Below, one piece after another: positions 9,326 through 17,608 of a stretch of DNA of 64,000 nucleotides. Source of the stretch: Mangrovimonas sp. YM274 (lineage in GTDB: Bacteria > Bacteroidota > Bacteroidia > Flavobacteriales > Flavobacteriaceae). Each line of letters begins with the position of its first letter. Position 1 is the stretch's first letter. The DNA lies in contig NZ_CP133091.1 of the NCBI RefSeq assembly GCF_030908385.1, positions 2,971,501-3,035,500 of the forward strand, read 5' to 3'. The notes beneath the pieces were generated by a model. The model was not told the origin of the DNA. It saw only the letters and a list, made by a program, of their open reading frames with translations, and searched no databases. A program made the translations under genes and the position numbers.

Positions 9326-9527
9326 TATTCTCGGTATTTTCTATATCCTTGTCAGTAACATCTATATCGTCAAAAAGCTCTTCATTTTTATCCTGTGAAA
9401 AACCAAAGAGTGATTTGATCTTAAACATCAAATTTTTAGAAAACAAGACAACACCAGCAACTGCAGCAATAACGGCCTGTACAACCATCGCCCCTAAACC
9501 AGGATCGAAATATAGAAAATGTACCAT
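9315..9527 (-). CDS. Small membrane protein of the kinase-methyltransferase/sulfatase module
   Basis: 70 residues: a short FDPGLGAMVVQ motif, one hydrophobic helix (about 14-31), a basic segment (KNLMFKIKSLFG) and an acidic C-terminal tail. Small proteins with an FDPGxGxxxxQ start followed by a single helix are found next to similar methyltransferase/sulfatase pairs in other bacteria's exopolysaccharide loci (recalled, not searched). It is the first gene of the minus-strand triad and overlaps the next start by 11 bp. Function unknown; may be a membrane anchor or assembly partner. Confidence 0.7.
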   Translation of the reverse strand: MVHFLYFDPGLGAMVVQAVIAAVAGVVLFSKNLMFKIKSLFGFSQDKNEELFDDIDVTDKDIENTENSDR

Positions 9528-9541
9528 TCTTCTTTTTTCTG

Positions 9542-9549
9542 TAAAGATA
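9542..9549 (-). promoter_or_regulatory. Weak -7-like element before the polysaccharide triad
   Basis: Minus-strand TATCTTTA differs from TAnnTTTG at one base and lies about 15 bp upstream of the 70-aa ORF start. It is the only plausible promoter between typA and this operon. Confidence 0.3.
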
Positions 9550-9571
9550 GAAAACCCCTGAGACCTATAAA

Positions 9572-9607
9572 GAAAAAAGAGAAACCTTTATGGCTTCTCT
9601 TTTTTTT
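9572..9607 (-). terminator. Intrinsic terminator downstream of typA
   Basis: Inverted repeat AAAGAGAA...TTCTCTTT with a CC/GG inner pair and a short loop, flanked by A/T runs on both sides. On the minus strand it ends in a T tract 25 bp after the typA stop, so it terminates typA just ahead of the next minus-strand operon. Confidence 0.7.
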
Positions 9608-9631
9608 ATGATGTTTTGTAACACCTATAAA

Positions 9632-11431
9632 TTAGATATTCTTATTACGCTTACGCTCTACTTCCGTCAATAAAATTTTTCGGATACGTAAGTGGTTTGG
9701 AGTAACCTCTACATACTCATCCTTTTGAATGTATTCCAAGGCTTCTTCCAAAGAGAATTTAATAGCAGGTACAATTCTAGCTTTATCATCTGCTCCAGCC
9801 GAACGTACGTTACTCAATTTTTTCGTCTTGGTAATGTTAACTGTCATATCATCTTGACGAGAGTTTTCTCCAATTACCTGACCTTCGTAAATATCCTCTC
9901 CCGGATCTACAAAGAATTTACCTCTATCCTGTAACTTATCAATGGAGTAAGGGATTGCTTGACCTTTTTCCATAGATACCAACGATCCATTTTGACGCTC
10001 AGGGATGCCTCCTTTTAAAGGTTGGTATTCTTTAAAGCGGTGCGCCATAATAGCCTCACCTGCTGTAGCTGTCAACAATTGATTACGCAAACCTATAATT
10101 CCACGAGATGGCACCATAAATTCAATCACCATACGGTCTCCTTTAGCTTCCATACTCAACATTTCTCCCTTACGCATGGTCACCAATTCAACTGCCTTAC
10201 CAGAAACGTTTTCTGGCAAATCGATAGTCATCTCCTCAACTGGCTCACATTTCACACCATCAATTTCCTTGATGATTACCTGTGGCTGTCCAATTTGAAG
10301 CTCATACCCTTCGCGACGCATGGTTTCAATTAATACAGATAAGTGAAGTACCCCACGACCAAATACCAAAAACTTATCGGCACTATCCGTTTCCTGAACA
10401 CGTAAGGCTAAGTTTTTCTCCAACTCTTTTGTCAAACGCTCTTTAATGTGACGAGATGTTACAAACTTTCCGTCTTTTCCGAAGAAAGGAGAATCGTTGA
10501 TGGTAAACAACATACTCATTGTTGGCTCATCAATTGCGATGGTTTTTAAAGCTTCAGGATCTTCAAAATCGGCAACAGTATCACCAATCTCAAAACCTTC
10601 TAATCCAACAATAGCACAGATATCACCAGTTTGCACGTGATCTACTTTTACACGTCCAAGACCTTCAAATACATGAAGTTCTTTAATTTTATTTTTAACC
10701 ACAGTTCCATCACGCTTTACCAACGAAATGTTCTGTCCTGCTTTCAATTCACCACGAGTTAAACGTCCAATAGCAATACGTCCTGTAAAGCTTGAGAAAT
10801 CTAATGAAGTAATCAACATTTGGGTAGTTCCTTCATCAAATTTTGGCTCAGGAATATGCTCGATAACCATATCCAACAATGGTTCGATGTTTTCAGTCTG
10901 GTTTTTCCAGTCCTCGCTCATCCAATTGTTTTTCGCCGAACCATAAACTGTAGGGAAATCCAACTGCCACTCTTCAGCACCAAGTTCAAACATCAGGTCA
11001 AATACCTTCTCATGAACTTCCTCTGGAGTACAGTTTTCTTTGTCTACTTTATTGACTACCACACAAGGTTTCAAACCTAGGTCGATAGCTTTTTGTAATA
11101 CGAATCTTGTTTGGGGCATCGGCCCTTCAAAGGCATCCACCAATAGCAACACACCGTCTGCCATATTAAGTACACGCTCTACTTCTCCTCCAAAATCGGC
11201 GTGACCAGGAGTATCAATAATATTGATTTTAGTGTCTTTGTAAGTTACGGACACGTTCTTGGAAGTAATGGTAATTCCCCTTTCACGTTCCAAATCGTTA
11301 TTATCCAAAATAAGATCTCCTGTATTTTCGTTTTCACGAAACAGCTGACAGTGGTACATGATCTTATCAACCAAGGTTGTTTTACCGTGGTCTACGTGAG
11401 CAATAATTGCTATGTTTTTAATATTAGCCAT
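9632..11431 (-). CDS. typA: Ribosome-associated GTPase TypA/BipA
   Basis: 599 residues, full length for the family. Translational-GTPase motifs are present near the N-terminus: G1 [10 protein letters not shown]2 RERGITI, G3 [13 protein letters not shown]4 NKVDK. EF-G-like domains II, III and V follow, and the TypA-specific C-terminal domain carries [25 protein letters not shown]. TypA binds the 70S ribosome and supports ribosome assembly and stress or cold adaptation. Monocistronic: its own promoter-like element lies 24-31 bp upstream and a terminator follows. Confidence 0.97.
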   Translation of the reverse strand: MANIKNIAIIAHVDHGKTTLVDKIMYHCQLFRENENTGDLILDNNDLERERGITITSKNVSVTYKDTKINIIDTPGHADFGGEVERVLNMADGVLLLVDAFEGPMPQTRFVLQKAIDLGLKPCVVVNKVDKENCTPEEVHEKVFDLMFELGAEEWQLDFPTVYGSAKNNWMSEDWKNQTENIEPLLDMVIEHIPEPKFDEGTTQMLITSLDFSSFTGRIAIGRLTRGELKAGQNISLVKRDGTVVKNKIKELHVFEGLGRVKVDHVQTGDICAIVGLEGFEIGDTVADFEDPEALKTIAIDEPTMSMLFTINDSPFFGKDGKFVTSRHIKERLTKELEKNLALRVQETDSADKFLVFGRGVLHLSVLIETMRREGYELQIGQPQVIIKEIDGVKCEPVEEMTIDLPENVSGKAVELVTMRKGEMLSMEAKGDRMVIEFMVPSRGIIGLRNQLLTATAGEAIMAHRFKEYQPLKGGIPERQNGSLVSMEKGQAIPYSIDKLQDRGKFFVDPGEDIYEGQVIGENSRQDDMTVNITKTKKLSNVRSAGADDKARIVPAIKFSLEEALEYIQKDEYVEVTPNHLRIRKILLTEVERKRNKNI

Positions 11432-11753
11432 AATGACGCCTTATTTTAAGCGTGCAAAGGTACATTAAATTCCTTTGGAAAAAGGAATTATCGTTAATTA
11501 TTAACTCCCCATCATTTAATTTTTTAAAGCATTCTAATCCGTTTCAAGTCAATCAAGCAACCAACTGAATGTAAACACCTTAAAACTTCCCGTGTAATAT
11601 TAAAGATTTATTAATTTAGTTAATTCTATGTTATAAAAATCCAAAAACAGGGGTTCAATACGTATATTTATGAGAAGAATGACCTACCATAAATCACTTC
11701 ACCTACTTATCACAAATTAATATTTCAATTTTTAATTGAACTTTACGTTAACA
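11432..11753. other. Intergenic region between divergent typA and a membrane-protein gene
   Basis: About 320 bp without a convincing gene. It holds the typA promoter element at 11455-11462. A 16-codon ATG ORF at 11670-11720 has no ribosome-binding or compositional support. The rest is AT-rich with no repeat or tRNA visible. Confidence 0.6.
11455..11462 (-). promoter_or_regulatory. -7 promoter element of typA
   Basis: Minus-strand TACCTTTG (followed by C) matches TAnnTTTG and places the start of transcription about 18 nt before the typA ATG. The -33 element is not obvious. Confidence 0.55.
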
Positions 11754-12113
11754 ATGAACCTCATTCAAAAATATTCGAAATTTATCCCCTACCTCTATTT
11801 TCTATCGGTAATTGCATTTTGGTTTACCGATATCAATAAACATCTAGGTATTGAAGCTTATCCTGTTTTAATATTTGCCTTGCCATTTCTTTGGCAACTT
11901 ATAAAACCTAGCAAACAACTCAACTTTTCATTGGGAATTACTTTTGTCTGCCTGTCGTCTTATATGATTTGGGCCTATCTATCAGATTTACTTAATATCA
12001 TTCAGTTTTCGGCCTTTGTAAAACGCTTTATCCTTTACAGCGGACTTTTCGTTTTCGCAAATTTTGTCATGTCCCTTTGGATGATCCGAAACAGTATTAA
12101 AAAAAGCTTTTAA
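11754..12113 (+). CDS. Four-helix integral membrane protein, unknown function
   Basis: 119 residues from the ATG at 11754; a longer frame from TTG at 11736 adds only six residues and is less likely. Four hydrophobic segments can be seen, separated by short charged loops (DINKHLG, KPSKQ, SFVKR), ending in a basic tail (SIKKSF). No family recognised. It directly precedes kdsA on the same strand, but kdsA has its own promoter element at the end of this gene, so linkage may be only positional. Confidence 0.65.
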   Translation: MNLIQKYSKFIPYLYFLSVIAFWFTDINKHLGIEAYPVLIFALPFLWQLIKPSKQLNFSLGITFVCLSSYMIWAYLSDLLNIIQFSAFVKRFILYSGLFVFANFVMSLWMIRNSIKKSF

Positions 12114-12118
12114 ATATG

Positions 12119-12126
12119 TATCTTTG
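12119..12126 (+). promoter_or_regulatory. -7 promoter element of kdsA
   Basis: TATCTTTG followed by C, exact TAnnTTTG, 25 bp upstream of the kdsA ATG; no clear -33 box. Confidence 0.6.
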
Positions 12127-12151
12127 CGGCTTAATTTAGAAAATCAAGCAG

Positions 12152-12970
12152 ATGAAACTCAGCGATGTCCCTAAGATAAAACACACCAGTTCAAACAATT
12201 TCTTTTTGTTGGCTGGCCCCTGTGCCATTGAAGGCGAAGATATGGCAATGCGCATTGCCGAAAAAGTAGTTGACATAACCAATAAACTGGAAATTCCTTA
12301 CGTATTCAAAGGGAGCTTTAAAAAAGCCAACAGAAGTAGAATTGATAGTTTCACGGGTATTGGAGATGAAAAAGCGCTTAAGATTTTACAAAAAGTTTCC
12401 AAAGAATTTGACATCCCAACGGTAACCGACATTCACGAGATTTCAGATGCAGCCAAGGCTGCTGAATATGTAGACGTACTTCAAATCCCTGCCTTTTTGG
12501 TAAGACAAACGGATTTGGTTGTAGCTGCTGCTGAAACCGGTAAGGTAGTTAACCTTAAAAAAGGACAGTTTATGAGTCCTGAAGCTATGAAACATGCGGT
12601 GCAAAAAGTTAAGGATTCGGGAAGTGACAAAGCTTGGATAACCGACCGAGGTACCATGTTTGGTTACCAAGACATGATTGTAGATTTTAGAGGCATCCCT
12701 ACCATGAAGCAGTATGCCCCTGTAGTATTGGACGTGACTCATTCCCTCCAACAGCCTAACCAAACAGCAGGTGTAACAGGTGGAAGACCCGATATGATTG
12801 AAACCATTGCCCGCGCTGGAGTTGTAAATAACGTTGATGGATTATTTATTGAAACCCATTTTGACCCGGCTAATGCTAAAAGCGACGGCGCCAATATGTT
12901 GCATTTGGACAATCTGGAAAACCTTCTTACAAACCTTGTAGCAATCAGAAAAACTATAAACTCACTATAA
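12152..12970 (+). CDS. kdsA: 3-deoxy-8-phosphooctulonate (KDO-8-P) synthase
   Basis: 272 residues, full length. Condenses phosphoenolpyruvate and D-arabinose 5-phosphate to KDO-8-phosphate, a step in the lipopolysaccharide inner core. Diagnostic stretches: LLAGPCAIEGEDMAM, FKGSFKKANRSR, VTDIHE, LQIPAFLVRQTDL, NLKKGQFMSPEAM, DVTHSLQQP and ETHFDPANAKSDGANML. Cytoplasmic; no signal peptide. A beta-barrel gene follows 12 bp downstream and may be cotranscribed, which would link KDO synthesis with an envelope protein. Confidence 0.97.
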   Translation: MKLSDVPKIKHTSSNNFFLLAGPCAIEGEDMAMRIAEKVVDITNKLEIPYVFKGSFKKANRSRIDSFTGIGDEKALKILQKVSKEFDIPTVTDIHEISDAAKAAEYVDVLQIPAFLVRQTDLVVAAAETGKVVNLKKGQFMSPEAMKHAVQKVKDSGSDKAWITDRGTMFGYQDMIVDFRGIPTMKQYAPVVLDVTHSLQQPNQTAGVTGGRPDMIETIARAGVVNNVDGLFIETHFDPANAKSDGANMLHLDNLENLLTNLVAIRKTINSL

Positions 12971-12982
12971 TAGCCTCAATTA

Positions 12983-13843
12983 ATGAGAATACTTACAATT
13001 CCTTCATTATTGGGGGTACTTGTTGCTTTGTGCTCTACAGCAGCGCAATCACAAACTACAGACACTATTAAATACACAGCTTCCCATAAAGGGAAGCTCT
13101 TTTTTAGTTGGGGTGGCAACAGAGAAGTCTATTCGAAATCGGACATCCGCTTCAAAGGTGAAAACTATGATTTCACTATCAAAGATGCTACGGCACATGA
13201 TAAGCCAAAAGGTTGGCATATTGATTATATCAACCCTACCCGAATTACCATTCCGCAAACAAATGCCAAATTAGGGTATTTTGTTTCCGACCATTACTAT
13301 GTAGCCATTGGGGTGGACCATATGAAATATGTAATGGATCGTGACAGAACTAGAACAGTTAATGGATATATCGATTTACCTACTTCCGAAGAAGGTTCTC
13401 AATACAATGGCGTTTATGATAATGAAGAGTTTTTGGTTTCTGCCGATTTTTTAAAATTTGAACATACCAACGGATTGAATTATGTATATGTGGAAGTTGG
13501 TAGATCTGATGATATTTCATCTATTTTTCACCTTCCAAATACCGATAAATTCCAAATCAACTTGATGGAAGGTATTGGAGGCGGTCTACTTTTCCCTAAA
13601 ACCAATACTACTTTACTCAATAAAGACCGCTATGATGAATTTCATGTGTCAGGTTATGGGCTCTCTGTAAATGCAGGTATTAACTTTACGTTTTTTAAAT
13701 ACTTTTTTATTCAAACAGACGTAAAAGGCGGCTACATTAATATGCCCGATATTAGAACCACCAGCAATGTAAAGGAAAGTGCCTCTCAACATTTCTTCTT
13801 TTTACAGAACATTATAGCCATTGGTGGGATTTTCAGAGTGTAA
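12983..13843 (+). CDS. Predicted outer-membrane beta-barrel protein
   Basis: 286 residues with an N-terminal signal peptide ending in AAQSQ (about residues 1-24). The mature part alternates aromatic/polar residues and contains strand-like segments (KLGYFVSDHYYVAIGVDHM, NYVYVEVG, GGGLLFP, GINFTFFKYFFIQTDVKGGY), ending in IIAIGGIFRV, where a C-terminal aromatic/hydrophobic beta signal is expected. No precise family recognised. It lies 12 bp after kdsA, probably cotranscribed. Confidence 0.7.
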   Translation: MRILTIPSLLGVLVALCSTAAQSQTTDTIKYTASHKGKLFFSWGGNREVYSKSDIRFKGENYDFTIKDATAHDKPKGWHIDYINPTRITIPQTNAKLGYFVSDHYYVAIGVDHMKYVMDRDRTRTVNGYIDLPTSEEGSQYNGVYDNEEFLVSADFLKFEHTNGLNYVYVEVGRSDDISSIFHLPNTDKFQINLMEGIGGGLLFPKTNTTLLNKDRYDEFHVSGYGLSVNAGINFTFFKYFFIQTDVKGGYINMPDIRTTSNVKESASQHFFFLQNIIAIGGIFRV

Positions 13844-13922
13844 CTTCTGAACCTCCCATCTCTACTTTATTCATTTGCTAGAATTGTTATAATTTTGTGG
13901 TTCCAAATCCAAACAAAAGGTC

Positions 13923-14387
13923 ATGATTCAAATAAGAGAAGCAACCAAAGAGGACATCCCATTTATTACAGCTCTATTCAGAGACACCATTCAGAATATT
14001 AACAGGAAGGACTATTCTGAAAAACAGATAGAAATTTGGGCTTCTGGTGCCAATGATATTGAAAAATGGGAAGAACGGATTGATTCTCTTTATTTTATTG
14101 TAGCCGAACTTGATGATACCATCACAGGCTTTGCCTACCTTAAAAATGGCAATTATCTGGACGGCCTTTTTGTTCACAAGGATTACCAGCGCCAAGGTAT
14201 TGCCTCTAAACTTTTAAGAGTTATGGAGTCTTATGCCATTGGAGAAGGCTTTGAAGAGATGCGCTCTGATGTAAGCAAAACAGCACTCCCCTTTTTTGAA
14301 AACCATTATTTTGATGTCATCAAAAAACAGAAGAAACCTTTTAAAGGCATCGTGTTCCAAAACTATTTGGTGAGTAAAGCTTTATAA
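13923..14387 (+). CDS. GNAT family N-acetyltransferase
   Basis: 154 residues with the GNAT fold: an N-terminal MIQIREATKEDIPFITALFRDTI, the acetyl-CoA-binding motif A GLFVHKDYQRQGIASKLLRVME (Q/RxxGxA/G type) and a C-terminal ALPFFENHYFDVIKKQKKPF. Similar to PA4866/ElaA-like stand-alone acetyltransferases annotated as putative N-acetyltransferase YafP. Substrate unknown. Single gene with no obvious operon partner. Confidence 0.88.
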   Translation: MIQIREATKEDIPFITALFRDTIQNINRKDYSEKQIEIWASGANDIEKWEERIDSLYFIVAELDDTITGFAYLKNGNYLDGLFVHKDYQRQGIASKLLRVMESYAIGEGFEEMRSDVSKTALPFFENHYFDVIKKQKKPFKGIVFQNYLVSKAL

Positions 14388-14495
14388 GCTTTTGATCATT
14401 GATCTCTACTTAGATCCTTTACGATAATCTTTCAGTTCTTAAACCCCTAGATTTTTTTTCAAAAAAACATAGTTCAAAATTAAAATAAATTTACT

Positions 14496-14514
14496 TACTT
14501 TGTTTTTCAAAGTA
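14496..14514. promoter_or_regulatory. Palindromic operator O1 of the membrane protein/regulator/creD locus
   Basis: Perfect 7-bp inverted repeat TACTTTG-N5-CAAAGTA, 8 bp before the ATG of the membrane-protein gene; continues as CAAAGTACTTT. The same arrangement recurs upstream of creD (15446-15464). The left arm overlaps a -7-like TTTG, so a bound protein should block transcription start. Confidence 0.65.
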
Positions 14515-14521
14515 CTTTTAT

Positions 14522-15130
14522 ATGGAATCAAAAGATTATCTAAAAGACATTACCGAAATTAAAAACCTAATGAACAAATCCTCGCGATTTATTTCATTAA
14601 GTGGCCTCTCCGGAATTCTCGCTGGTATTTACGCCCTAATTGGAGCCAGTGTTGCCTATTGGCTCGTTGCCAATTCCGATAGGGAATATCTAATATTAGA
14701 TGGGATGATTTTTAAATTGGTGATGTTAGATCTGTTTTTGATTGCCTTTTTAAGCGCAGTTACAGGCGTGATCCTAACCACCAGAAAGGCTAAAAAAGCT
14801 GGTGAAAAAATATGGGATGGCGCTTCCAAAAGATTGGTCATAAATTTTTTGATTCCTCTAGTTGTAGGCGGTATCTACATCTTGATAATTTTGGGTCAAC
14901 AAAAATATGGTCAAACTGGTGCTCTAATGCTTATTTTTTATGGACTGGCATTAATCAATGCTTCTAAATATAGTATAGGAGATATTCGCTATTTAGGTTT
15001 CGCCGAACTAATTTTAGGCTTAATTTGCGCCCTATATCCTGGTTATGGTTTTTGGTTGTGGGTCATTGGCTTTGGCCTTATGCACATCATTTATGGTACT
15101 TGGATGCATTTTAAATATGACAGAGCATAG
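14522..15130 (+). CDS. Polytopic membrane protein of the creD locus
   Basis: 202 residues with about six transmembrane segments; a short cytoplasmic N-terminus (MESKDYLKDITEIKNLMNKSSRF) precedes the first helix. No enzyme motif. In Bacteroidota similar proteins are found directly before a winged-helix regulator and CreD; here the regulator starts 3 bp after its stop. Controlled by the palindrome O1 just upstream. Possibly a membrane signal or envelope-stress component; function not established. Confidence 0.75.
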   Translation: MESKDYLKDITEIKNLMNKSSRFISLSGLSGILAGIYALIGASVAYWLVANSDREYLILDGMIFKLVMLDLFLIAFLSAVTGVILTTRKAKKAGEKIWDGASKRLVINFLIPLVVGGIYILIILGQQKYGQTGALMLIFYGLALINASKYSIGDIRYLGFAELILGLICALYPGYGFWLWVIGFGLMHIIYGTWMHFKYDRA

Positions 15131-15133
15131 GTT

Positions 15134-15427
15134 TTGAGCATTATCAACAACATAAATAAAGTCTTTGACCATAGAATTAGGCTGGGCATTATGTCCATTT
15201 TAATGGTCAACGAATACGCCGATTTCAATACCTTAAAAGAACTTCTCGGTGCTACGGACGGGAATCTTGCCAGCCATACTAAGGCCCTGGAAAAGTCAGA
15301 ATATATAAAAGTGGAAAAGCAATTTATAGGAAGAAAACCCAATACCCGCTATTCGGTGACAAAACTTGGCAGAGCCGAATTTCAAAAGCACATCGAAGCC
15401 CTTGAAAAATTGATCAATAAACAATAA
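15134..15427 (+). CDS. Winged-helix transcriptional regulator (MarR/ArsR-like, stand-alone wHTH), TTG start
   Basis: 97 residues, a single winged-helix domain: helix-turn-helix around FNTLKELLGATDGNLASHTKALEKSEYI and a beta-wing VEKQFIGRKPNTRYSVT, typical of the DNA-binding-domain-only regulators that govern CreD/efflux loci. An in-frame TAG (stop of the upstream gene) lies two codons before the TTG, so TTG is the furthest possible start and gives the family-typical N-terminus (INNINKVFDHRIRLGIM). It probably binds the two identical palindromes O1 and O2 that flank it and represses both transcription units. No metal or ligand motif seen. Confidence 0.85.
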   Translation: MSIINNINKVFDHRIRLGIMSILMVNEYADFNTLKELLGATDGNLASHTKALEKSEYIKVEKQFIGRKPNTRYSVTKLGRAEFQKHIEALEKLINKQ

Positions 15428-15445
15428 CATATTTTTTTATCAACT

Positions 15446-15464
15446 TACTTTGAATTTCAAAGTA
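15446..15464. promoter_or_regulatory. Palindromic operator O2 upstream of creD
   Basis: TACTTTG-N5-CAAAGTA followed by CTTT, arms identical to O1, spacer AATTT instead of TTTTT; ends 16 bp before the creD ATG. Confidence 0.65.
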
Positions 15465-15480
15465 CTTTAAATACTTAACC

Positions 15481-16854
15481 ATGGAACAACTACAAAAACC
15501 TCAACCGAACAAATTTGGCAACTGGCTAAAAACCTCCATTACAGCACGAATGCTCATGGTAGGCTTCTTGGTATTGATTTTATTGATTCCCCTTTCATTT
15601 ATTGAAAGCCTCATTTTTGAACGTTCCATGCGACAACAGGATGTGGTCAACGAAATCAATGACAAATGGGGAAACCACGTGATGATTTACGGCCCTATTT
15701 TAAAACTCCCCTACAAAACCTATTCGGAAACAAAAACCTTCAACGAACAAACAAAAACCTATTTTACCGAAACGACTTCAGAAATAAAATATGCTTATAT
15801 CTTTCCTGAATCGCTATCGTCTGATGTAGATGTCGATTCAAAATCTTTGAAACGAAACAATTATGAATCGGCAGTTTACACCGCTAACATGGATTTCAAC
15901 GGGAATTTTCCAATCCCCAACCTTAAAATAAAAGACATCAAGGATGAGGATATCTTGTGGAACAAAGCCACAATTCTTATTAAAACGTCCAATCTAAAAG
16001 GCATAAAGAATGAAATGTCCTTAAAATTGAAGGACAGCACCTATTCTTTCGAAACCAACTTTAAATCCAATTCTAGAAATAACACGCAACTGGATGAATT
16101 GGAATCTGGATTTTTAAAAGAAACGGATGTCCCAAAATCTGCCAACACCAATTTCAGTTTCCACATGACCTTTAACGGAAGCCAGAACATTCAGCTCATT
16201 CCTATAGGAAAAACAACCACCATGCATATGACTTCCAATTGGGCGAACCCAAGTTTTATTGGCAATTTTCTTCCCAACGACGAAACAAAAACAATTACTG
16301 ACGAAGGTTTTGAAGCCGATTGGAAAATCCTGCATATTAACAGGGCCTTTTCTCAGCAATACTTAAAAAACATACCAGATTTACAGGAGTTTGCCTTCGG
16401 CACCAAGTTTATCGTCATGGTAGACGAATACCAAAAAAGTGAGCGCTCTGCCAAATATGGCTTCCTTGTCATCGGGTTAACCTTCCTCATTTTCTTCCTC
16501 ATACAAACCATGAGTAACATCCATATCCACCCATTTCAATATTTAATGATTGGTTTGGCACTCACCATGTTTTACACTTTGCTCGTTTCCATTTCGGAAC
16601 ACAGTAATTTCCTAAAAGCTTATTTGGTAGCAGGTATTTCGGTGGTAACACTTATAACACTGTACTCCAAATCCATACTCAAAACCTTTAAGTTCCCAAT
16701 TTTTATTGGATTGAGCCTTACTGCGCTTTACACCTTCATCTACGTCATTATTCAATTGGAAAACTATGCACTTTTGGTTGGCAGTATTGGACTGTTCATC
16801 ATTTTGGCAACCGTCATGTTTGTATCCAGAAAAATTGATTGGAATAACGGATAG
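15481..16854 (+). CDS. creD: Inner-membrane protein CreD family
   Basis: 457 residues. One N-terminal helix (about 26-45, ITARMLMVGFLVLILLIPLSFI), a large periplasmic domain, and a C-terminal cluster of five to six helices, the CreD layout. The motif DKWGNHVMIYGPILKLPY (GPxLxLPY) and DEGFEADWKILHINRAFSQ are typical. CreD proteins are envelope-integrity/beta-lactam-stress proteins controlled in E. coli by CreBC; in this organism the adjacent winged-helix gene and operator O2 suggest a different control. Cotranscription with the upstream pair is possible, but it has its own operator/promoter. Confidence 0.9.
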   Translation: MEQLQKPQPNKFGNWLKTSITARMLMVGFLVLILLIPLSFIESLIFERSMRQQDVVNEINDKWGNHVMIYGPILKLPYKTYSETKTFNEQTKTYFTETTSEIKYAYIFPESLSSDVDVDSKSLKRNNYESAVYTANMDFNGNFPIPNLKIKDIKDEDILWNKATILIKTSNLKGIKNEMSLKLKDSTYSFETNFKSNSRNNTQLDELESGFLKETDVPKSANTNFSFHMTFNGSQNIQLIPIGKTTTMHMTSNWANPSFIGNFLPNDETKTITDEGFEADWKILHINRAFSQQYLKNIPDLQEFAFGTKFIVMVDEYQKSERSAKYGFLVIGLTFLIFFLIQTMSNIHIHPFQYLMIGLALTMFYTLLVSISEHSNFLKAYLVAGISVVTLITLYSKSILKTFKFPIFIGLSLTALYTFIYVIIQLENYALLVGSIGLFIILATVMFVSRKIDWNNG

Positions 16855-16869
16855 TCCAGCAACTAAAAC

Positions 16870-16898
16870 ACTCCTATTCTGAATTTCAGAATAGGAGT
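16870..16898. terminator. Strong hairpin after creD
   Basis: Perfect odd palindrome: CTCCTATTCTGA pairs with TCAGAATAGGAG around a small T-rich loop, 15 bp after the creD stop. There is no U tract directly after it on either strand, so termination by the intrinsic mechanism is uncertain; it may be a 3'-end stabilising hairpin. Confidence 0.45.
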
Positions 16899-16915
16899 TA
16901 AAATCTAAAAAAACT

Positions 16916-17227
16916 ATGATACAGCAAACCATTTCAACGGCAAAATATTACACCTTGGTAAATCTTATAATTTGTTCTATTTTATTTGGTCTTTTTAATT
17001 TAACTAACCTTGCTAGTATTCTATTATTAAAACTGTCCATACTATTCATGGTGGCAACCTTAGCAATCAACAGTTTTGTAATTATTCATTTGGTAGGGTT
17101 GGCATTTGTTCATTTAAAAGAACGTCGCAAACTCATTAACACTTGCGGACTTGTACTTTTAAACATACCTTTTGGTATGCTATGCACCTATTTTACAGCA
17201 TATACTATTTTCCCACCTAAAGGATAA
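16916..17227 (+). CDS. Small membrane protein, unknown function
   Basis: 103 residues with three hydrophobic helices (about 17-35, 37-60 and 78-97) and a basic loop HLKERRKL. No family recognised. It is followed after 3 bp by the DUF2809 gene and then by the DUF1361 gene, giving a three-gene run of membrane proteins on the plus strand. Confidence 0.65.
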   Translation: MIQQTISTAKYYTLVNLIICSILFGLFNLTNLASILLLKLSILFMVATLAINSFVIIHLVGLAFVHLKERRKLINTCGLVLLNIPFGMLCTYFTAYTIFPPKG

Positions 17228-17230
17228 CTC

Positions 17231-17608
17231 ATGATTTTAAATTTCAACCTCAAATATTTTATTGGTTTCATTACCCTTTTAGCTATTGAAACCCTCATCG
17301 CCACCTACCTCAGCACTGGCTTCATCCGCCATACCTTTGGAGATTTTTTGGTGGTGATCCTCCTGTACTGTTTAGTTAGAAGTTTTACAAAGCTAGCCAT
17401 CTTTCCAACAGCCATATTGGTATTAGCAGTTTCCTATATCATTGAAATATTGCAAGCCTTCCACTTGTTGAAATTGCTAAACTTGGAACACAGTACATTC
17501 GCCAAATTAATCCTTGGCAACACTTTTAATTATACCGATCTCATGGCCTATTCCCTAGGCATTATTACCGTAATAATTGTTGAATTTAAATTGCTCACCA
17601 ATGAATAA
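17231..17608 (+). CDS. DUF2809 membrane protein
   Basis: 125 residues with four hydrophobic helices. The family pattern is recognisable: GDFLVVILLYCLVRSF, YIIEILQAFHLL and the C-terminal GNTFNYTDLMAYSLGI. DUF2809 proteins have no known function. The last codons overlap the start of the next gene by 8 bp. Confidence 0.8.
   Translation: MILNFNLKYFIGFITLLAIETLIATYLSTGFIRHTFGDFLVVILLYCLVRSFTKLAIFPTAILVLAVSYIIEILQAFHLLKLLNLEHSTFAKLILGNTFNYTDLMAYSLGIITVIIVEFKLLTNE

Noticed and set aside
11670-11720. 16-codon ORF upstream of the membrane-protein gene as a leader peptide
   Set aside because: No run of identical regulatory codons, no terminator hairpin after it, and only a poor promoter match.
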